Both the position numbers and the translations under genes were made by a program. A model generated the notes under the pieces. It was not told where the DNA came from. It worked only from the letters and a program-made list of their open reading frames with translations, and searched no databases. A stretch of DNA of 64,000 bases from Roseovarius confluentis (GTDB lineage Bacteria; Pseudomonadota; Alphaproteobacteria; Rhodobacterales; Rhodobacteraceae). The stretch covers positions 434,001-498,000 of the forward strand of contig NZ_PPFE01000002.1 of assembly GCF_002917925.1 (NCBI RefSeq), written 5' to 3'. Below, in pieces: positions 1-8,349 of the stretch (position 1 is its first letter; each line of letters starts with the position of its first letter).

Positions 1-665
1 CCGGCGATGGCGCGGATGCGGTTGGCGCGCACGGCGCTGGGGCGGGTGATCACGAGGTCGCCGAAGCGCAGCTGTGGGCCGGGGGACAGGCGGATTTCGG
101 ATGCCAGTGTCGAATTGCGGTGGTCGGCGGTGATCGACTGGCCGTCGAGTTCGACCTTGGCGTGGCCGGCCTCGCGCCAGCCGGTGACGCCCGCCTCTGC
201 CGTTCTGCGGATGACGCTGGCGCCGGCGCGCTGACCACGGGCATACCCCTCGGGCAACTCGGTTTCAGGGGCGACCGGGCCGATGGCAGCACGGGAAAAA
301 GTGAAAGGTGTTCCGGGTTGCACGATCACGTCGACACGGTTCACGCGGCTGGGCCCGGCGATGGGCGAGATGTCGGCCGCCTCGCGCCCGTCGACGCGGA
401 TGCTGACCACGCCGCCGTAATAGCCCGCGTCGTAGAGCGCGCCAACCATGCGGGCGTAATCAGCGCGGGCGGCGGCGAGGATGTCCTGCGCCGTGGCGTC
501 CTCGGTGCCAGCGGTTTCAACGGAAAGCGAGGACCTGCTGAGGTACTCGACCAGGTCCTGCGGTGCTCCCCGGACCTGGACCGTGGCTTCGACCGCCAGC
601 ACGGGGCGGATCAACAGCAAGGTCAAGATGACTAACCAGGGCGCGACGCGACGACATTCGAACAA
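1..665 (-). CDS. tamA: TamA-like Omp85 outer-membrane assembly protein (N-terminal part)
   Basis: Reading leftward from about 665 gives a signal-like hydrophobic stretch (WLVILTLLLIRPVLA) followed by about 200 residues typical of the POTRA region of TamA/BamA-like proteins, including YDAGYYGGVVSIRVDGRE and a glycine/proline-rich linker. The gene runs off the left edge, so the beta-barrel is not seen. The family sits in the outer membrane and, with TamB, helps insert outer-membrane and autotransporter proteins. No ATG lies upstream of the signal peptide before an in-frame stop, so a TTG at 665 (or CTG at 668) is the likely start. It is divergent from the permease gene to the right. The family call is by motif impression only. 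Confidence 0.75.
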   Translation of the reverse strand, partial: MFECRRVAPWLVILTLLLIRPVLAVEATVQVRGAPQDLVEYLSRSSLSVETAGTEDATAQDILAAARADYARMVGALYDAGYYGGVVSIRVDGREAADISPIAGPSRVNRVDVIVQPGTPFTFSRAAIGPVAPETELPEGYARGQRAGASVIRRTAEAGVTGWREAGHAKVELDGQSITADHRNSTLASEIRLSPGPQLRFGDLVITRPSAVRANRIRAIA

Positions 666-1042
666 CAGGCAGCTCCGTTTCCGGGGCCCGCAGCGGGCCC
701 AAGGCGTGACTATGGGCAGAATGCGTCATGCGCCAGTGCCGCGCTGCGCGTGTCCCCCATCCGCGAACAAACTAGAACGGGGACAGCGTCATTCCCAGCA
801 AGAAAGTTCATTTTCAAGGCGATCGGGCGCAAACTCTTCCGTGATCGGCAAGATTTCTCCGAAGTGATGTTGACGCGGGAGTATCCGGACGTCCCTGTTC
901 TTTCCCGGTAGGCGCGTGATGGCGTATGGTCGGCAAACGCCGTAACGCGCGGTATCGACGCAGCGCCTTTGCGGCCGGCTGGAGGTGCGATTGGAGCAAA
1001 ACGCGCAGGGCAGGGCGATTGCTCATAGCCGCAAGAGGGAAT
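666..1042. other. Intergenic region between divergent genes
   Basis: This 377-base stretch separates the divergent tamA-like and AI-2E permease genes. Short open frames here have no recognisable protein features. It presumably holds both promoters, but I see no convincing sigma-70 pair or operator. Confidence 0.5.
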
Positions 1043-2194
1043 ATGACGTCAGGTAAGATAAGAGAACTCGAGCCGTTGAAAGGGCACTTGGGGGACACGC
1101 AGAAATATTCTCAGGTCCGGACGGTGGCGTTGGTGATCATCGCCTTCGCCGTGGTGCTGTTCCTGCTGGTGCAGGCCCGCTTCATCCTGATTTCGCTGGC
1201 GGTGGCCGTGATCCTGTTCACGCTGACCTCGGACGTGATCCGGCTGATCGCGCGGCAGAGCATCGGGCGGTTCCGCATTCCCAACTGGCTGGCGTCCATC
1301 GTGGCGCTCTTGCTGATCTCGACGGCGCTGCTGCTGTTGTCGTCGATCATCCTGGCACAATTGAACACGGTCCTGGGCACGACGCTGTCCTATGCCGAGC
1401 GTGCGCCGTCGGCGGTGGCGTCGCTGTTCGCGTGGATGGGCGAGGACGTGGAACGGGCGGTGCTGAACTCGCTCAACAGTGTCGAAGTGTCGGGATACGT
1501 GCGGACCGTGGCCGGGCAGGCGGGCAGCCTGATGCAGGGCACGGTGCTGGTCATCCTCTTCTTCGGCTTCCTGTTCGCGGAGCGGATATGGTTCGGGACC
1601 AAGATGTCGAACTTCTTTGACGACCCGGCGCAGGCGGAGCGGGCGAACCGGATCTTCAACTCGATCATTCACCGGGTGAATTATTACCTGCTGATCAAGT
1701 CGCTGGTCAGCCTGATCACCGGGGCCATGGTGTACGCAGTCGCGACGTTCTTCGGGATCGAGCTGGCGCTGTCACTGGGCATCCTGACCTTCATCCTGAA
1801 CTACATTCCCAATATCGGGTCGATCGTGGCCACCGGCATGGTGGCGCTGGTGGGCTATGTCGAGACGGGCGAGGCATCGGTGACGGCGGGGCTGTTCGTG
1901 ATGACCGGGATCATCCAGTTCGTGAACGGCAACGTGATCGACCCGTGGCTGATGGGACGGGCGCTGCGCTTGTCATCGTTCGGGATCATCATCAGCCTGG
2001 CGTTCTGGGGCGCGGTCTGGGGCATTCCGGGGATGTTCCTGTCGGTACCGATCATGGTGATGCTGCTGGTGATTTGCAGCCATGTGCCGCAATTGCGGAA
2101 GGTGGCCGTGCTGCTCTCGCGCGAAGGCCTGCCAGAGGACGACCGCGAGTTGGACCGGCTGAACGAGGAGATCGAAAGCCGGAGGGCCTCCTGA
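1043..2194 (+). CDS. AI-2E family transporter (YdiK/PerM type permease)
   Basis: The 383-residue protein has the family's layout: two N-terminal membrane helices, a soluble central stretch with NSIIHRVNYYLLIKS, and a C-terminal helix cluster with the signature ILNYIPNIGSIVAT followed by FVNGNVIDPWLMGRAL. The family (once named for autoinducer-2 export; members also include Na+/H+ antiporters) is an inner-membrane permease whose substrate cannot be told from sequence. I chose the ATG at 1043, preceded by a purine-rich AAGAGGGA; an in-frame ATG at 926 would add a basic leader without membrane character. The C-terminal tail is charged. It is not obviously in an operon with its neighbours. Confidence 0.85.
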   Translation: MTSGKIRELEPLKGHLGDTQKYSQVRTVALVIIAFAVVLFLLVQARFILISLAVAVILFTLTSDVIRLIARQSIGRFRIPNWLASIVALLLISTALLLLSSIILAQLNTVLGTTLSYAERAPSAVASLFAWMGEDVERAVLNSLNSVEVSGYVRTVAGQAGSLMQGTVLVILFFGFLFAERIWFGTKMSNFFDDPAQAERANRIFNSIIHRVNYYLLIKSLVSLITGAMVYAVATFFGIELALSLGILTFILNYIPNIGSIVATGMVALVGYVETGEASVTAGLFVMTGIIQFVNGNVIDPWLMGRALRLSSFGIIISLAFWGAVWGIPGMFLSVPIMVMLLVICSHVPQLRKVAVLLSREGLPEDDRELDRLNEEIESRRAS

Positions 2195-2228
2195 GGCAGG
2201 CGGACAGCGTCGCGCGCGGAGGGCCCGA

Positions 2229-3155
2229 TCAGTAGATCAAGGTGTCGCGGCTCCTACCTTCGACCGACTGCCCGCGATACATGCCTTCGCAGTTGAAGGG
2301 CATGGTGACGGTGCCGTCCGCGCCGATGGCAATGAGACCGCCCGATCCCCCTATCGCCACGAGATCCTGCATCACCACCTGCGCCGCAGCGTCGGTGACG
2401 GTCTGGCCGGCCAACCGGATGCGGGCGTCGATTTCATGTGCGACGGACAAGCGGATGAACGCCTCGCCATCGCCGGTGGCGGAGACCGCGCAGCTTTCGT
2501 TGAGAGCGAGCGTGCCGGCACCGATCAGGGGGCTGTCGCCGATGCGTCCGGCGCTCTTGGCCGTCATGCCGCCGGTGGAGGTGGCGGCGGCGAGGTTGCC
2601 CGCGCGGTCGCGGGCCACGGCGCCAACAGTGCCGTGACGGCGGGAAGGGTCGTCGTCGAGCGTGCCGTCGGCTTCCATCTGCAAGGTCTCTTGCAGCGTG
2701 TCCCAACGTTCCTGTGTGAAGAAATAACGCTCTTCCTCGAACGGCAGGCCGGCCTCGCGGGCGACGTCGTGCGCGCCGTCTCCGGCCATGAGCACATGCG
2801 AGGTATGTTCCATGACCGCACGGGCGGCATCGATCGGGTGGAGCGGGCCGCAGATACCCGCCACGGCCCCCGCACGGCGGTCGCGCCCGTCCATGATGGC
2901 GGCGTCCATCTCGTGTGTTCCTGCACGGGTAAAGACGGCACCGCGCCCGGCATTGAACAGCGGCTCGTCCTCCAGCGCGCGCACGGCGGCGGCGACGGCA
3001 TCGAGCGCGGTGCCATCGGCCGCCAGCACCGACTCACCTGCCTCCAGAACGCGGGCAAGCGCGGCATGGCAGGCCGCTTCACGCTCTGCGCTCATTTCCG
3101 ATCGGGGCAGAACCCCTGCGCCACCGTGAATTGCCAGTGCGAATCCGTCAGCCAT
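2229..3155 (-). CDS. iaaA: Isoaspartyl peptidase / L-asparaginase (plant type, Ntn hydrolase)
   Basis: This 308-residue protein starts with AIHGGAG, the family's N-terminal motif, and carries the autocleavage site HGTVGAVA with the presumed nucleophile Thr176. Cleavage before this Thr gives alpha and beta subunits. Further signature: STGGMTAKSAGRIGDSPLIGAGT. The family hydrolyses beta-aspartyl dipeptides and L-asparagine in the cytoplasm. Its position, divergent from cyanophycinase and cyanophycin synthetase, suggests that the physiological substrate is beta-Asp-Arg released from cyanophycin, giving aspartate and arginine (inference). Start ATG at 3155; length matches the family. Confidence 0.92.
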   Translation of the reverse strand: MADGFALAIHGGAGVLPRSEMSAEREAACHAALARVLEAGESVLAADGTALDAVAAAVRALEDEPLFNAGRGAVFTRAGTHEMDAAIMDGRDRRAGAVAGICGPLHPIDAARAVMEHTSHVLMAGDGAHDVAREAGLPFEEERYFFTQERWDTLQETLQMEADGTLDDDPSRRHGTVGAVARDRAGNLAAATSTGGMTAKSAGRIGDSPLIGAGTLALNESCAVSATGDGEAFIRLSVAHEIDARIRLAGQTVTDAAAQVVMQDLVAIGGSGGLIAIGADGTVTMPFNCEGMYRGQSVEGRSRDTLIY

Positions 3156-3344
3156 TTCTCGCTCCTGCGTTGTTTTCTGCCGTTTTGGCGGGCTTTGGTT
3201 GCCGAGAATCCCACATAACGCGGGATTCGTGACGTTGCGACCGCTTTTGCAGTTGCGGGGCTTGGTTAACGTGACATTCTTGTGAACGGGATGGTAACAT
3301 CCACAACATATAGATAAGAATCCAGAGATGGATGGAGTTACTCG
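3156..3344. promoter_or_regulatory. Divergent promoter region of the cyanophycin locus
   Basis: This 189-base region separates iaaA from cphB and must hold the promoters of both. It turns AT-richer near 3260-3330 (ttggttaacgtgacattc and an AT-rich catatagataag), plausible promoter sequence for cphB, but no box is assigned with confidence. Confidence 0.4.
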
Positions 3345-4205
3345 ATGGATATGTCCGTGAAACCGAGGCCCCGGGGCAAACTTGTCGCAATTGGTGGCGC
3401 CGAAGACAAATCGGCGAAGGCGGCCATTCTTGGACGAGTCCTGAAGTTGTCATCTGCCGAGGCGCCGGTGGTCGGTGTGATCACCACCGCCAGCAGCATC
3501 CCCGATGAGGTCTTCCCAGCCTACGAGGAGGCGTTCAACGCGCTGGGCGCCGCCGAAGTGCTGGATGTGCGCATCCGCGAGCGGTCCGACGCCGACGATG
3601 CCAAGATGGTCGAAATGATCCGCAATTGCGACGTTCTTTTCATCTCGGGCGGCGACCAGATGCGTCTGACCAGCATTTTCGGCGCCTCGGCGGCGCTGGA
3701 GGCGATCCGATCCATTTACCACGAGGGCGCCGTGATCGCCGGGACCAGCGCCGGCGCGGCCTGCCAGTCGACGACCATGGTTTATGGCGGCAGCGCTATC
3801 GACAGCCTTCGCAAGGGCGCGGTCAAGATGAGCGCCGGCTTCGGCCTGATCGAAGGGGTCATCATCGACACCCATTTTCTGGAACGCGGCCGCTTTTCGC
3901 GGCTGATGGAAGTGGGGGCCACCAACCCCGAATACCTGGGGATCGGGTTGGGCGAGGACGCCGCAGTATTGTTCGAGAACGGTGTAATTAAGGCCTTTGG
4001 GCCCGGTCACGTAATCCTCGTTGACAGTTCGAGAATATCCAGTTGCAATGTATTTGATCTATCAGACGGTGAGGCGGTGAGCGTCCACAACGTCGTGATG
4101 CATGCGCTGGTCGAGGGTGATGGATACAACCTGGCGGACCGGCAGGTCCTGAGTGCCAAACAGCTTGGGGCCGAGAGCCTGGAGCTGAAGGATGCGTATA
4201 CTTGA
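3345..4205 (+). CDS. cphB: Cyanophycinase
   Basis: This 286-residue cytoplasmic serine peptidase of the S51 family shows AIGGAEDK at the N-terminus, FISGGDQMRL, and the nucleophile elbow GTSAGAAC with presumed catalytic Ser135. Cyanophycinase cuts cyanophycin into beta-Asp-Arg dipeptides. Length matches bacterial CphB. The start is ATG 3345 with GATGGAG upstream; ATG 3351 is an alternative. The gene overlaps the start of cphA by 14 bases, so the degrading and synthesising enzymes are likely translationally coupled. Together with iaaA this makes a complete degradation route. No signal peptide, so this is the intracellular form rather than secreted CphE. Confidence 0.94.
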   Translation: MDMSVKPRPRGKLVAIGGAEDKSAKAAILGRVLKLSSAEAPVVGVITTASSIPDEVFPAYEEAFNALGAAEVLDVRIRERSDADDAKMVEMIRNCDVLFISGGDQMRLTSIFGASAALEAIRSIYHEGAVIAGTSAGAACQSTTMVYGGSAIDSLRKGAVKMSAGFGLIEGVIIDTHFLERGRFSRLMEVGATNPEYLGIGLGEDAAVLFENGVIKAFGPGHVILVDSSRISSCNVFDLSDGEAVSVHNVVMHALVEGDGYNLADRQVLSAKQLGAESLELKDAYT

Positions 4206-6834
4206 ACACCGTGCGCTGCGCGGACCGAACTACTACAGCCGCTACCAGTCGATCTATATGCGGCTGGACATCGAGGAACTAGAAGACCGGCCGAGTGACA
4301 AGGTCGATGGTATTGCAGACAAGCTGCAAGCGCTCATTCCCACGATCTATGAACATCGTTGCTCGGTAGGAGAGGCCGGTGGGTTCTTGTCCCGGGTGAA
4401 AGACGGCACCTGGGCCGGTCACATGGTCGAACATGTGGCGATCGAATTGCAGAACCTGATCGGCTTTTCGGTGGGCTACGGCAAGACCGTCGATAGCTAC
4501 GACAAGGGCGTGTACCACGTTGTCTACCGCTATCGCGACGAAGCGAGCGGACTGGCCTGCGGCGAAGAGGCGGTCGAGATCGTCCAGGCGCTTTACGACG
4601 GCAAGGACGTGGACCTTGAGCCGGTGATCGATCGGCTGAAAGAGGTGCGGGACGCGAACGCGCTGGGACCGTCGACCGGGTCGATCGTGAACGCCGCGAA
4701 GGCGCGCAACATTCCCTGGTACAACCTGACCGAGGGCACCAGCTATACCCAGCTTGGCCACGGCGTGAAGCAGCGCAAGTTCCAGGCCACCGTGACGGAT
4801 GCGTCGGGGATCATCGGACACTCGATTGCCGACGACAAGGAATGGACCAAGCAGGTGCTCGACGATGCCGGCGTGGCGGTGCCCAAGGGCTACATCTGCT
4901 ACTCCTGGGACGAGATCAAGGATGCCGCCGACTGGATCGGCTGGCCGGTCGTCACCAAGCCGCTGTCGGGCAATCACGGGCGGGGCGTGACCACGGACAT
5001 CACCAACGAGGAAGAGCTGAAATCGGGCTACGAGGCCGCGCTGGCGCGCTGTCGCGACGATTACGGCGCGGTCATCGTAGAGAGCTATATCAAGGGCGAA
5101 GATCACCGCATTCTGGTGGTCGGAGGCAAGATGATAGCCGCCGCCCGCCGCCGTCCGGCGCATGTCGAAGGTGACGGCAAATCCACCATCCAGCAGCTGA
5201 TCGACAAGGAAAACGAGGACCCGCGCCGCGGTGTGGGGCACGAGAACCTGTTGACCCAGATCATCGTGGACGAACAGACGATGCGCCTGCTGGAGCAGGC
5301 CGAGCTGACGCTCGACTCCGTTCCTGCCAAGGGCGACATCGTCTATCTGAAATCCACCGCCAATATCTCGACCGGCGGCACCGCGACGGATCTGACCGAC
5401 GAGGTGCATCCCGAGATCAAGTTCGCGATGGAACGGATCGGACGGATTGTCGGTCTGGATATCATCGGGATCGACATGCTGGCCGAAACCTTGTCCAAGC
5501 CGCTGGACCAGCAATCGGCCGGGGTGGTCGAGGTCAATGCGGGCCCCGGCTTTCGGATGCATATGGCGCCCACGCACGGCACGCCGCGGCCGGTGGGCGA
5601 GGCCGTTGTCGACATGCTGTTCCCGGACCCGACGGATGACGGGCGCATCCCGATCACCGCGATCACCGGCACCAACGGCAAGACCACGACGACGCGCCTG
5701 ATCACGCATATCCTGCGGCAGGCGGGCAATTCGGTGGGCATGGGCTGTACCGGTACGATCGAGATCGACAATCACGTCATCCTGCGGGGCGACTATTCCG
5801 GCCCCGCCGCCGCACACGCGGTGCTGCGGGAACCAACGGTAGAACACGCCGTGCTCGAGGTTGCGCGCGGCGGGATCATGCGCCGGGGGCTCGGGTTTGA
5901 CGAATGCGATGTGGGCGTTCTGCTGAACATCGCGTCGGACCATCTGGGCGAGCGCGACATCCACACGCTGGAGGAACTGGCGCGGTGCAAGACCGTGGTG
6001 GTCGACGCCGTCAAGAAGATCGGCGGCTTCTGCGTGCTGAACGCCGACGATCCGCTGGTGATGGACCAGGGCACCTACTGGGCGCGGGGCGAGATCATCT
6101 ATTTCACGATGGACCCCGAAAATCCGGACCTCAAGCAACACCTGGCCGACCACAAGATGGTCATCACCGTGCGCCAGGGCCGGATCGTGCTGTTGCGCGG
6201 CCAGGTCGAGGTCGAGGTGGCGGCGGTCAACGACGTCCCGATTTCCTTCGAGGGGCACGCGCCCTTCAACGTGCAGAACGCCATGGCGGCCACGGCTGCC
6301 GCGCTGGCGCACGGTCTGGAGATCGACGATATCCGCGCCGGGCTGCTGAGCTTCCACCCGACACCGGCGCAGATGCCGGGGCGGACCAACTATTTCGAGG
6401 CCGATGGCGTCAAATGCCTGATCGACTATGGCCATAACGTTCCGGCGCTGGAGGCGCTGGAACCGCTGGTCAACGGCCTGGGGCAGCAGCGCAAGATCGC
6501 CGTGGCCACGGCCCCGGGCAACCGCCGGGACGAGGACCTTGCGGCGCTGGGCGCGCAACTGGCGAAGATGTGCGATACGGTCTACATTTACGAGACCGAT
6601 GCGCGCGGGCGCAGCGAAGGCGAGACCGCCGGGCTGATCGAGAAGGGCGCGAAAGACGCCGGATCCGCCGGGATGGTCGAGCTTATCATGGACGAGCAAG
6701 CCGCGATGGATCGTGCCATCGGTGACGCGAAGCCCGGTGATTTCCTGTTGCTGCTCGTCGACGACATCGAAGGTGCGACAGAGCGCCTGAAAGGGCGCAG
6801 CTACGGAGCGCAGTCGGACCTGGGCCAGACCTGA
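4192..6834 (+). CDS. cphA: Cyanophycin synthetase (type I CphA)
   Basis: The 880-residue protein has the three-part layout of CphA: an N domain (about 1-160), an ATP-grasp domain (about 220-470) with NHGRGVTTDI near residue 262 and VVEVNAGPGFRMH, and a Mur-ligase-like domain from about 485 with P-loop GTNGKTTTTR near residue 492. The ATP-grasp domain adds Asp to the backbone and the Mur-like domain adds Arg, building multi-L-arginyl-poly-L-aspartate, a nitrogen and carbon store. Both active sites look intact and the length is typical. It overlaps cphB by 14 bases and is followed 65 bases later by an ATP-grasp gene on the same strand, so they probably form one operon. Confidence 0.95.
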   Translation: MRILEHRALRGPNYYSRYQSIYMRLDIEELEDRPSDKVDGIADKLQALIPTIYEHRCSVGEAGGFLSRVKDGTWAGHMVEHVAIELQNLIGFSVGYGKTVDSYDKGVYHVVYRYRDEASGLACGEEAVEIVQALYDGKDVDLEPVIDRLKEVRDANALGPSTGSIVNAAKARNIPWYNLTEGTSYTQLGHGVKQRKFQATVTDASGIIGHSIADDKEWTKQVLDDAGVAVPKGYICYSWDEIKDAADWIGWPVVTKPLSGNHGRGVTTDITNEEELKSGYEAALARCRDDYGAVIVESYIKGEDHRILVVGGKMIAAARRRPAHVEGDGKSTIQQLIDKENEDPRRGVGHENLLTQIIVDEQTMRLLEQAELTLDSVPAKGDIVYLKSTANISTGGTATDLTDEVHPEIKFAMERIGRIVGLDIIGIDMLAETLSKPLDQQSAGVVEVNAGPGFRMHMAPTHGTPRPVGEAVVDMLFPDPTDDGRIPITAITGTNGKTTTTRLITHILRQAGNSVGMGCTGTIEIDNHVILRGDYSGPAAAHAVLREPTVEHAVLEVARGGIMRRGLGFDECDVGVLLNIASDHLGERDIHTLEELARCKTVVVDAVKKIGGFCVLNADDPLVMDQGTYWARGEIIYFTMDPENPDLKQHLADHKMVITVRQGRIVLLRGQVEVEVAAVNDVPISFEGHAPFNVQNAMAATAAALAHGLEIDDIRAGLLSFHPTPAQMPGRTNYFEADGVKCLIDYGHNVPALEALEPLVNGLGQQRKIAVATAPGNRRDEDLAALGAQLAKMCDTVYIYETDARGRSEGETAGLIEKGAKDAGSAGMVELIMDEQAAMDRAIGDAKPGDFLLLLVDDIEGATERLKGRSYGAQSDLGQT

Positions 6835-6899
6835 GCCAGCGTTGCGCAATCGAAAGGGAACAACGCCGGCTCAACGGCGTTGATAACCGAGGGAGTGAT

Positions 6900-8198
6900 A
6901 TGACAAAAAACGTTTTCGTCGTTGGAATGAACGAACTTAATGCGGCGCGGTTGAAGCGCCTTCGCGGCGTCGAGGACGTGAATTTCCATCCGTTGCTCAC
7001 CTCCGCGGAAGTCTCCGACACCCAGATTTTCGACATTCCCGACATGCTGCGTCGGGCCGAGGAGACACTGGATGCGTTCGACGGCTCGATTGATGCTATC
7101 GTGGGCTATATCGACTTCCCCGTGTCCACCATGCTGCCGCTTCTGTGCGAGAAATACGGTACGCGGAACGCATCGCTGGAATCGCTTCTGAAGTGCGAGC
7201 ACAAGTATTGGTCGCGCAAGGTCATGGCCGAGGTTATCCCCGATCATACGCCCAACTTCACCGCTTTTGACCCGTTCGACGACGAGGCTCTGTCCAAGAT
7301 TGGCGAGGCGGGTCTGCGTTTTCCGTTCTTCGTGAAGCCGATCAAGTCTTCCGGCTCGCGTCTGGGCTTTCGCATCGACAGCCCCGAGGACTTCGCCTAT
7401 GCGACCGAAGCCTTTCGCGCCGAGATCAACGAGATTTCCGAGCCATTCAATTATATCCTGAACAAGGCGAACCTGCCCGAAGACGTCAAGACGGTGGAAG
7501 GGCATTACTGCATGGCCGAGCGGGTGATCGGCGGGCGGCAATGTACCGTCGAGGGCTATGTGCATGACGGCGAGGTCGTGCCCTACGGCACGGTGGATTC
7601 GATCCGTTATCCGCAGGTTCTGAGCTTTTTCTACTATCTCTACCCGTCCACCCTGCCGCCGCGCATCCAGGAACAGATGGCCGAGATCACCAAGACGGTG
7701 ATGAAGCACATCGGCTATGACAATGCCGGCTTCAATATCGAGTATTACTGGGACGAGGTGCAGAACCAGATCTGGCTGCTGGAGATCAACACGCGCATCG
7801 CGCAATCCCACTGCGACCTTTTCGAAATGGTCGACGGGGTCAGCCACCAGCAGGTGACGGTCGACCTTGGCCTGGGCCGCAAGCCGGACATGCCGAAGGG
7901 CGAGGGGCCGGAAACCGTCGCGGCGGAATTCTTCTACCGGGTGTTCTTCAATGACGCGACCGTGGCCCGTGCGCCGTCGCGCGCCGAGGTGGAGGTCGCG
8001 GCCGAGCAGGTGGAGGGGACACGCATCACCTCTTACGTCAGCAAGGGGTCCAAACTGTCGGAACTGCCGGAGCAGGACGCCTACAGTTATGCGGTGGCGT
8101 CGGTCTGGATGGGCGCGCAGAAACAATCCAAGCTGCTTTGGAACTACGAGCAGGTGATGAAGAAGCTGAACTACGAGTTCACGGATATCGTGGAATAA
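6900..8198 (+). CDS. ATP-grasp domain protein linked to cyanophycin genes
   Basis: This 432-residue protein begins with a Rossmann-like stretch (VFVVGMNELNAARLKRL), followed by an ATP-grasp core: FFVKPIKSSGSRLGFRI as the lysine-bearing nucleotide loop near residues 141-157, ERVIGGRQCTVEGYV as the central strand, and IWLLEINTRIAQSHCDLFEMV as the Mg-binding Glu/Asn motif. Such enzymes join a carboxylate to an amine or thiol through an acyl phosphate. The substrate is unknown. A strong GAGGGAGTGAT precedes the ATG. It follows cphA in the same direction, and the next gene is a peptidase-like hydrolase, which suggests a role in making or modifying an Asp/Arg peptide (inference). I do not recognise it as a named cyanophycin enzyme. 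Confidence 0.85.
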   Translation: MTKNVFVVGMNELNAARLKRLRGVEDVNFHPLLTSAEVSDTQIFDIPDMLRRAEETLDAFDGSIDAIVGYIDFPVSTMLPLLCEKYGTRNASLESLLKCEHKYWSRKVMAEVIPDHTPNFTAFDPFDDEALSKIGEAGLRFPFFVKPIKSSGSRLGFRIDSPEDFAYATEAFRAEINEISEPFNYILNKANLPEDVKTVEGHYCMAERVIGGRQCTVEGYVHDGEVVPYGTVDSIRYPQVLSFFYYLYPSTLPPRIQEQMAEITKTVMKHIGYDNAGFNIEYYWDEVQNQIWLLEINTRIAQSHCDLFEMVDGVSHQQVTVDLGLGRKPDMPKGEGPETVAAEFFYRVFFNDATVARAPSRAEVEVAAEQVEGTRITSYVSKGSKLSELPEQDAYSYAVASVWMGAQKQSKLLWNYEQVMKKLNYEFTDIVE

Positions 8199-8237
8199 GC
8201 TGACAGGAGATCCCGCCGGCATCCCGCTCAGAACGAG

Positions 8238-8258
8238 ATCCCGGGTCAGGCCCGGGAT
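8238..8258. repeat. Short REP-like inverted repeat
   Basis: A perfect 8-bp inverted repeat, ATCCCGGG and CCCGGGAT around TCAGG, lies between the ATP-grasp gene and the hydrolase. Palindromes of this form are widespread between genes in alphaproteobacteria. It could weakly attenuate or stabilise the transcript; no U-tract follows. Confidence 0.55.
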
Positions 8259-8349
8259 GGGGCGCGTTGGTTTCATCGGCTGGACATCCGCCGGCGCGGG
8301 CGGTACGCGGGCTCGGACACCACGTCGCCCCTAGATCCGAGCGTTTCTC